Assembly (NCBI RefSeq): GCF_009727055.1
Contig: NW_024063779.1
Coordinates: 186,001-250,000, forward strand
DNA length: 64,000 nt
Direction: 5' to 3'
Origin: Benincasa hispida
Lineage: Eukaryota; Streptophyta; Magnoliopsida; Cucurbitales; Cucurbitaceae
Notes under the pieces: generated by a model
Seen by the model: only the letters and a program-made list of their open reading frames with translations
Databases searched by the model: none
What the model was told of the DNA's origin: nothing
In this document: one piece after another, positions 57,494 through 64,000 of the stretch
Position numbering within the stretch: position 1 is the stretch's first letter
How the letters are laid out: each line of letters opens with the position of its first letter
Program-made: the position numbers and the translations under genes

Positions 57494-58680
57494 ATGGCAC
57501 CTAAACTTAGAGCAAGAAAGATTGTTAGAGGAGAGGTTTAGGACCCCCAAGTGTAACATCCTCGAGTTCAGGATCCTCCCCCTCCAGGGGTGCAGGAAGA
57601 GGGGGCTGAGGCTAGCCAGACCATCCCGACAGCTCCAAATCTACCTATGACCCAAATTGATGAGAAGGTAGTGGAAGCAAGAATTAGTGAAGTCGTTGCA
57701 TCCTACTTGGTGGAAAACTGCAGGAGCTAATCTGAAACACAATGGCAGGACAGACTGCCCAGAACAAAGCTCAGAAGGAATAGGTGCCACCTAAGCATTT
57801 GCAGTAGACCCGGCTACAGAATAAAGACATGCAGGGTCTGTCTCTTGAGGCTAAGCATTTAAAGGATTTCAGGAAGTTTGACCCTCTCCCATTCGATGGA
57901 TCTTTGAGGGATCCCACTAAAGTAGAGATGTGGCTGTCCTCGATCGAGATGATTTTCCCTTATATGAGGTGCCCGAAAGAGCACAAGCTCCAATGTGTAG
58001 TTTTTATGCTAATTGACAATGTAGAGATTTGGTGGCGTTCAACTGAGAAAATGACTGATACTAGTGGAGGACTTGCAACCTGGGAGCAGTTTAAGGAGTG
58101 TTTTCATGAGAAATATTTTTCAGCCAACACCTTATACAACAAGCAGGCAGAGTTCTTGAATTTGAAACAGAGGGTTACGTGAGTAGAGCAATATGAGCAG
58201 GAATTTGATAAATTGTCCCACTTTGCCCTGAGCTGGTAACCACAAAGGCAGCGAGGACAAAAAGGTTCGTTCAAGGCTTGAGAAGCAGATTACGAGGTAT
58301 GGATCATGCTATTGACCTTAAATCCTACGTCGCGGAACTGCGGGCCATCGTGAGGATTGATGCTAACTCCCAAGAGAGAGAAGAGTACAACAAGTTGTTC
58401 GGAATTAGGGCCTCTACGGGGCAGAAAAGGAAAGAAGATCAGAAGACTTCTAAGTCTCAGCAAAGGAAACCTGTAACTATTAAAGAGGAAAATCCAATAT
58501 GTAACTTATGCGGAAAGTGTCACTGGGTCGTTGCTTAGCTAGAGCAGGGGTGTGTTATCTTTGTGGATAGGAAGGGCATATGGCATATAAGTGCCCTAGT
58601 AAGAGCACTATAGATGGTTGGGACCAACCTTCGGGTCAAGACAAGGTGGGTTCAAGCGGACAGCAGTAATGGAATAGGAA
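57494..58680 (+). pseudogene. gag of element H (broken)
   Basis: ATG at 57494 opens MAPKLRARKIVRGEV, then a stop. The core frame 57829-58182 reads DFRKFDPLPFDGSL, KVEMWLSSIEMIFPYM and IWWRSTEKM, the retrotransposon gag domain of chromovirus-like gypsy elements. A second frame (58278-58538) gives IDLKSYVAELRAIVRI and a KRKEDQKTSKSQQRK basic stretch. Two zinc knuckles follow: ICNLCGKCH in this frame, and CYLCG-stop-EGHMAYKC (58553-58594) in the next. The frame is shifted at least twice. Confidence 0.85.
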
Positions 58681-59065
58681 CAATGCCACAACTTGACATG
58701 AGACAAAGAGGTTAAACGTTGTGGTAAAAGGTACAGTTCTCATTTTAGGTCCTAATACCCTAGGGTTGTTTGAGTCTATGTTTTCTTGCATTCTCTCGCA
58801 CCTTCAGATTTAAAGGATGATAATATACTACGAAAGACCATGTTTTCTCCGTTTTCCCTATACAAAGTTATTGTTTTGGCACGTGAAAAGAAGAGGGCAT
58901 GAAAGGTTCGCTGGCATAATCAATGATGGTTGTAACCATGGTAGTTGGTCATGAAGAATTTACAGTTATTTAGTCATAGATTTAATGAAAGGTGAGCCGT
59001 TGCACAAAGTTTTTTCTTTTCGTTTTTTTTTTTCAGAAATGAACTTTCGAGGATGGAAGTTCCTT
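58681..59065 (+). pseudogene. Protease start and deletion scar of element H
   Basis: Near 58715-58790 the reading VVVKGTVLILGPNTLGLFESMFS matches the start of gypsy protease (family form with LFDSGATHSF), with the catalytic Asp-Ser-Gly destroyed. Beyond about 58800 the sequence has no recognisable pol domain and soon reaches the tail ELSRMEVP that precedes the polypurine tract. About 3 kb of pol is missing. Confidence 0.7.
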
Positions 59066-59078
59066 AAGGGGGGAAGAA
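59066..59078 (+). promoter_or_regulatory. Polypurine tract of element H
   Basis: AAGGGGGGAAGAA directly precedes the LTR start TGTAACACCCC. Confidence 0.9.
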
Positions 59079-60511
59079 TGTAACACCCCGAGTTTTCATA
59101 GTTCAAATTCTTTGTTTTCATAAAATTTGAAGACAAATTTGTTAAATTCAAAATTCCGTTTTATTTAATGGGAAGATTTAGGTTTATGTCCAATTAATTT
59201 AATTTTTAGTTAAGGTCGAGAATTTAAATTTAAATTGGGAAAATTGATTTCATTTTGATTTTTGATTGGAAGAAAAAAAGGGAAGAGTTTTAAATATATA
59301 TATATATATTTGTGTATTTAAGGAATAGAATAAAATAAAGGAATAGAATAAAATAAAATAATTTCTAAATAAAATAAAATAAATTTTTTATTTAGTGAGA
59401 TAAAATTGAAAAGGGAAAATAAAACAAACAAAACACATAAAATGGAAAAAGAGGCTTTTCCATTATCCATCACNNNNNNNNNNCCCACCATCGAAATCTT
59501 CTTCCAGTCGAAACACCCAGCTGCTGCTCACCGTAAAATCCGAAGCCTCCTCAGCGCACCGTCGGTCAGACGTGACGCCCAGCAACATGTTAGCTCCACT
59601 CGATGTCGTTTGTCAGATCTGTTGGAGCTATACCGTTTGTCGATCGTGAATCGCATTCGTCGGTCACTTTTGCTCATACTACTTCACCTCCAACCGTTGC
59701 TGAAGTCGCGCTAGCCTTCATGCACGAACAAACCCAGCCGAGCGATGCCAAAACTTCCAGCTTCAACTCCAGCCACTGCCTTTAAGCCTAGCCGGCGCGT
59801 CGTTTCTTCTAGACGCCATCACCATCACCGCCCAACCCTGTTCGTCGCCGAAATCTGCCATGCATCACCGGATTTTTATTTTGAGCAACGGGTTGATTAA
59901 TTTTGAGCAAGATTTTTTATTTTCTTTGAGGGGTTTGATTACCCATTTAGTTTTGGGTCAAAATTGTTATCTCTTTATGTTTAGACTTTAGACTCAGGGA
60001 TTGGAAATTTTGAGACGTTGCCATAGAGTTTGAGCAATAGATCTATTCAATAACACCTTTATTGAATTTTCAGAATAAGTTTCATTGTTTACATATCATG
60101 AGTTTTAGGACATAAAAATCAACATATTTTATGCTCACCCTTTCTCAAGTTTATTTTTCAGGTAAGAGTAGGGACATGCCGGCGAATGACAACTTGAATC
60201 CATGATCGAGCCACTGGGACCCGTTTTATGCTTCCGCCCATGATATTTAGATTTTTTTCCCATGTTTTTCAACTTTAAATTTGATGTTTGAAACTTATTA
60301 TTAAGATTTGTGTTCAAACCTATTTATTATCATTTATGGTTTATGGGTACCATATCGTCTGTTTTTAACATCTGAATTTAATGAAGGTCTTTTGAGTTCA
60401 ACTCATTTATTTAGCATTTATTTTACTATAATAAGGGTGTCATTTTAAGTTCCATGCATGCATGTGTTTTGTAACGATCTAACTTGAGTCCTAGGGGGTT
60501 GGGTCGTTACA
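59079..60511 (+). repeat. 3' LTR of element H, 1,433 bases with a small gap
   Basis: It starts TGTAACACCCCGAG and ends GTCGTTACA. It includes ten Ns at 59474-59483, where the 5' LTR has a C run. After ATTTTTTATTTTCTT (about 59930) it departs from the 5' LTR for about 200 bases, then rejoins it near 60140. Confidence 0.88.
59474..59483. other. Assembly gap, ten Ns
   Basis: Exactly ten Ns, placed where the matching 5' LTR has a run of C. It is likely a short unresolved join. Confidence 0.99.
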
Positions 60512-61231
60512 CCTTCGACCCTGTGAAAATTTAGAAGAAATGGTGCATGTTGCCATCAAGAAAAAAAGGCAACTTCAAAGGAGATCTTCACGGTAAATTA
60601 AATCTAAATCTAGTACCATTTTTAACTCATTAGTAGAAAAGTTTAACTTACTTTACCAAATTTGAGAACTTTGATAAGGTGTGAAGTAGTAAAAAGAAAC
60701 TTGGTAATGTTATACCTATGCATGATAATGATATTTTGGTTAGTAAGTCATGGGGTAACAAGGAATCACATCATTCTAGTCTTAGTACTACTATTACACC
60801 ACATATTTCTAAAGAAATATCTGTTAATGGTACTGGGGTAGATGAAGTAGATGGTAGTGAACTTGAAACTAGAATAATTTGTGCAACCAATAGATTCCAA
60901 AGTAACATTTGATCCTACTCTTGTATCATTGCTTCCAGGAGAAGTAAAACTTGAAGTGTGTAAGTTGAAAAACAAAAAGCATGAGATCGAGACAAAAGCA
61001 ATAGAAATATATGAAGAAGAAAAGTGTGCAAACATAAATGATAGAGAAAAGCATGTTGAGTAATACTCAGTCTATAGAAAAAATGAGATGAAAGCCAAGA
61101 ATGTGAGTTTGGAAATTCGTGTGGTAGGATATTTTATTCTTTTAAAACAGTGAGGTAAGATCTTTCTGGTTTTTAGAACAAAGCATTCGAGGCATTTTAA
61201 CAAAGGAGATGGTTTTCTAACATGTGATCTT
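60512..61231 (+). pseudogene. Remnant of another gypsy gag interrupted by element H
   Basis: Immediately after H the frame reads LRPCENLEEMVHVAIKKKRQ and then LQRRSSR and a stop (to about 60597), a block typical of the gag region before the zinc knuckle in gypsy elements. The frames at 60718-60912 and 60881-61063 are acidic and lysine-rich (EVKLEVCKLKNKKHEIETK), of unknown family but possibly the same old element. No LTR is seen. Confidence 0.45.
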
Positions 61232-62201
61232 TGTTGTATTTTGCGCCCTAAAGCCTTGTAACTAATTAGTTTATTAATTTAATTATTACTTATGCAATAT
61301 TAATTTATCCATTAACAAGAAAAAAAACAAGGTTAGCATATGGAGTTTTGAGCAATATGTGGCTGACATACAAGGTTGATCATGTTCAAGAGATAACCTA
61401 AAAGGTCTATAGTATATGGATAAAGTTGGGTGTCTTATCCTAATAACACTATGGATACGAGCCACTTTGTAATAGTTGCAAATGGTTTGATTCAAACCGT
61501 TCATGTGGAGACATGTGAATGAGGATAGCCTATACAAAGAGTTTGTATAAGACTAAACAGAAAAAGATTTAATATCTCTATGTAAATCCGTTAATTGATG
61601 AGATTAATATTTCGTAGGATAATCATGTGCGACTCGATCTTAATTCTGAGTGATTTATGAACTTCTATCTGTGAGGTCAGTCCTTTGGTTTGTATGGGTG
61701 AGAGTGGCCTAAGTGACCGACTGAATAAGCCTACCATTTTGAGGACTTGACTAAATGGGGAGTTGGGAACATAACTTCACAAGATGGAATTCACCCATTT
61801 CCACATAGAGTACATAGATGAGTAGTTCCCTTAAGTGTCAGTTTCGGGTCTTGAACAAAGGGTCCTATCCTCTCACTGGCCTGACAGAAACTTAGTTTAT
61901 GGTTGGATCATAAATAAATTGTTCATTAGAGGAATCAATGGTACATTACGAAAAGAGGTAATTATAGGGGTAAAACGAACATTTAACCCAGTTGTAATTA
62001 TGAATAACTCATGAAGGATCGACTTGCTTATACTGATTATATCCATGGATGTTCTCCTGCAGTACATAAGAGTTCAACTATGGGTATAGTGGTTTGCCCT
62101 ATAGTTAATGAATAAGTTTTAATTCAATCAAAGAGTTTAGTTAATTAATATCGAATCATTGGAGCTTATAATCTGTAGGTCCATAAGGTCCCTTTGCAAG
62201 C
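61232..62201 (+). mobile_element. Copia LTR fragment, truncated by an E element
   Basis: It starts TGTTGTATTTTGCGCCC. In order it shares with LTRs A and B the blocks GTCTATAGTATATGGATAA, GTTGGGTGTCTTATCC, CACTATGGATACG and CTGTAGGTCCATAAGGTCCC. It stops in CTTTGCAAGC (62201), where the E LTR begins. The rest is not in the window. Confidence 0.7.
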
Positions 62202-63461
62202 TGATAACGGGTACAGCTGTGGACAAACGATCGAAGATACAAAAGAGCAACGCAATTGGGGAGGATCCAGACATATGTACAGCTGACCGTTGTGCATTTC
62301 TGACGGGATTGATTGCGTAACAGAAGGAATATTCATTCCACCATTTCTGGAATTGCCATAACAATAAAGTGGGGTCCACACTATAAAGAGTCAAAGCTGA
62401 GCCTATAAATAGCCTCTGAAATTCCATTCCAAGATATACTTGATATGGCCATATTTTGATATTTGTATATTGAGAGAGAGACTGGTTTGAACAGCCTGAT
62501 CGGAGAAGATCTGGGAAGAATTAAGAGACAAGGCTGAAAGGTGAGTCGCAGGGCAAATCCTTTCTATCCCCGCCGTTGAAGCTCTGTACCAAAGTCACTT
62601 CTACCAGAGGAGCAAGCCTGAGAGGGAAGCTCCTCTCATCATCCATTCCATACGCCGACAAGTAAATTCATCGTCTAGATCTGTGTCAAGACGTTAGCAC
62701 TCTTCTGTATTTGTTTCTATCTCTTTATCATCAATTGTATTCATCTTCTTAATCTCTATCATTCACACCATGTATTAGACGCTAAATATTAATATTGAAT
62801 GTCATGATCATTTTCATCTCCATCTTTCTATAAGTGAAGATGCCATTCCTCCTGTCGAGAGAAGGTTGGAAGAATGCGTTAACTAAAGCGAGAAGTACTT
62901 CCAGAGATGGAAGCATTATGTTCATTACGTTCATCCCTGTTTCACCACAGAGATATGGGAACACAACCATCATCGAGAGGTGTACACCAAGGGAAAGCGG
63001 AACCGTAGTTATGTCTCTAACGCAATTAATAACTTGCGATGTTATACTAGTTATCTTTTTTATTTCTGTTTCATACATAAAGACTTGCCACCGCATACCA
63101 CGACCCTTTGTATAATCTTCACAGTCAGTCTCAAACTCAGTATCATGTATCATGTATCCTGTATCTTGTATCATAATATCTTAGGCTTACTTTTACAGCA
63201 CTTTATTTTATTAATGCAACTTTACTTTACCGCAACTTTAAATACCTGTATAAACACTACTTTTATTAATTGAAAACCCCCGGTCGCATATATCACGAAT
63301 GTAATGCATTAACTAAGCAATCCCTGTGTTCGACCTCGAATCACTTCGAGAAACTTGCGGTGGAATTATACTTGGTTTCAACGCAAGGAAACTTGTGACA
63401 ACACATAGCATACTACAAGCATTTCATTAATAATGCATACATCTAAAAGAAGTATCGCATA
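62202..63461 (+). repeat. 5' LTR of gypsy element E (copy 4)
   Basis: It starts TGATAACGGG, and a TATA box (CCTATAAATAGCC) lies near 62402-62414. Shared with copy 2 are GAGCAAGCCTGAGAG, CATTCACACCATGTATTAGACG, and the terminal TTCGACCTCG...CTTCGAGAAACTTG block followed by AAGGAAACTTGTGACAAC. The end near ATCGCAT (about 63461) is inferred from the other copies. Confidence 0.65.
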
Positions 63462-64000
63462 AAGTATGAATATGCATAACACAACATCCACACTCCATCT
63501 CCATCTTTTCAAGTCATCAAGTTTATGGCAACATGAGCTTGTATGATCCATCATTCATTACTATCCATATGTTTATTCAGAACATCAATGTATAGTGTGA
63601 CAACGCAAAATAAGAAGACAAATTTCATGGTTACAGAGGTTTAAGAGGTTGGTTCGAGATTGTCCATACAATGGGTTGCCAGACTACCTCCAGATGGAAA
63701 TTTTTTATCATGGTTTGAATCCCGTTTCGCAGACCACTGCCAATTTGCAGCCCCTGGTGGTCTGCTTGATAAAACGTATGATGAGGCGAAGAATATCTTG
63801 AATCGCATCTCTAAGAACCATGAAGATTGGAGAAAGAGTGACCAGAGATTGAGACTCAAAGACAATGACGCAAGTAATGGTGCTATTGCTTCACTACAAA
63901 ACCGGATGACCGCAATGATGAACTTAATACAAGGAATTGTGATCAGCAGCCCAACACCGCAAAATGGGCACATCAACGCAATCAGTCAAAACACCGCAAG
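63462..64000 (+). pseudogene. gag of gypsy element E, frameshifted, runs off the window
   Basis: From about 63625 one frame reads WLQRFKRLVRDCPYNGLPDY and LQMEIFYHGLNP. Near 63747 a one-base shift moves to a frame reading APGGLLDKTYDEAKNILN, RISKNHEDWRKSDQRL and NDASNGAIASLQNRMTAMMN, which stays open to the window end. The order is that of gag in Athila/Tat-type gypsy elements. The usual N-terminal half of gag is missing between the LTR and 63625. I saw no clear primer-binding site in 63462-63620. Confidence 0.75.

Larger units (their letters stand above)
54809..60511 (+). mobile_element. Ty3/gypsy element H, pol deleted
   Basis: The flanks are CCTTC (54804-54808) and CCTTC (60512-60516), a perfect target duplication. 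5' LTR 54809-57274, primer-binding site, degenerate gag, a protease start, then a polypurine tract and 3' LTR 59079-60511. RT, RNase H and integrase are absent, so the element depends on a partner or is dead. The two LTRs agree at both ends but differ in the middle. Confidence 0.9.

Overview
The window reads as nuclear plant DNA, almost certainly a eudicot. It is AT-rich and packed with plant-type LTR retrotransposons whose primer-binding sites resemble the initiator-Met tRNA (TGGTATCAGAG). It also holds a Helitron and a relic of a plant-type E2 ubiquitin-conjugating enzyme exon. The LTR families remind me of Cucurbitaceae, but that is an impression and not a demonstrated assignment. I see no intact host gene, no rRNA or tRNA gene and no CRISPR array. 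Everything that looks coding is a decayed retroelement, apart from the single broken E2 exon.

Layout. 1-2986: a broken Ty3/gypsy pol carrying a solo copia LTR (family A), then a gypsy LTR that runs into a 757-N gap (2987-3743). 3744-15245: a damaged Ty1/copia element (B, +) with a long leader, gag, protease and integrase pieces, and the end of RT/RNase H. A solo gypsy LTR (E) sits in its leader and an LTR fragment (C) replaces most of its RT. 15246-17546: LTR fragments read on the minus strand. 17927-22566: a structurally complete but mutated copia element on the minus strand (copia C). 23948-40436: one nested block bounded by the duplication ATTTA. Its outer shell is a minus-strand copia element (F), which holds family A copia (24803-39330), which in turn holds a solo LTR E. 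40442-41157: old host-like DNA with the E2 pseudo-exon. 41158-46638: a gypsy element reduced to two abutting LTRs, duplication AGCTT. 48015-53315: a possible CACTA-like element split by a copia element (D, 48397-53241). 53932-54608: a small Helitron. 54809-60511: a pol-less gypsy element (H) with duplication CCTTC. 60512-64000: gypsy gag remnants, a truncated copia LTR, and the start of an E element with LTR and a frameshifted gag.

Two layers should be kept apart. The biology is nested retrotransposition followed by decay. Many of the stops in the copia elements sit where CAG, CGA or TGG codons are expected, which fits deamination of methylated cytosines. The assembly layer includes two N gaps, a perfect back-to-back pair of Tn5/Nextera mosaic ends at 12567-12604 (a library artefact and probable false join), and a 2,960-bp tandem unit in element A whose last copy is full of one-base indels from about 32630. 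Gene order and element structure near those points should not be trusted without read-level checks.

No new functional system was found. The most useful observations are the adapter palindrome, the suspicious tandem array, the nested chronology fixed by matching target-site duplications, a W-box-rich promoter shared by three LTR copies, and the orphan E2 exon.
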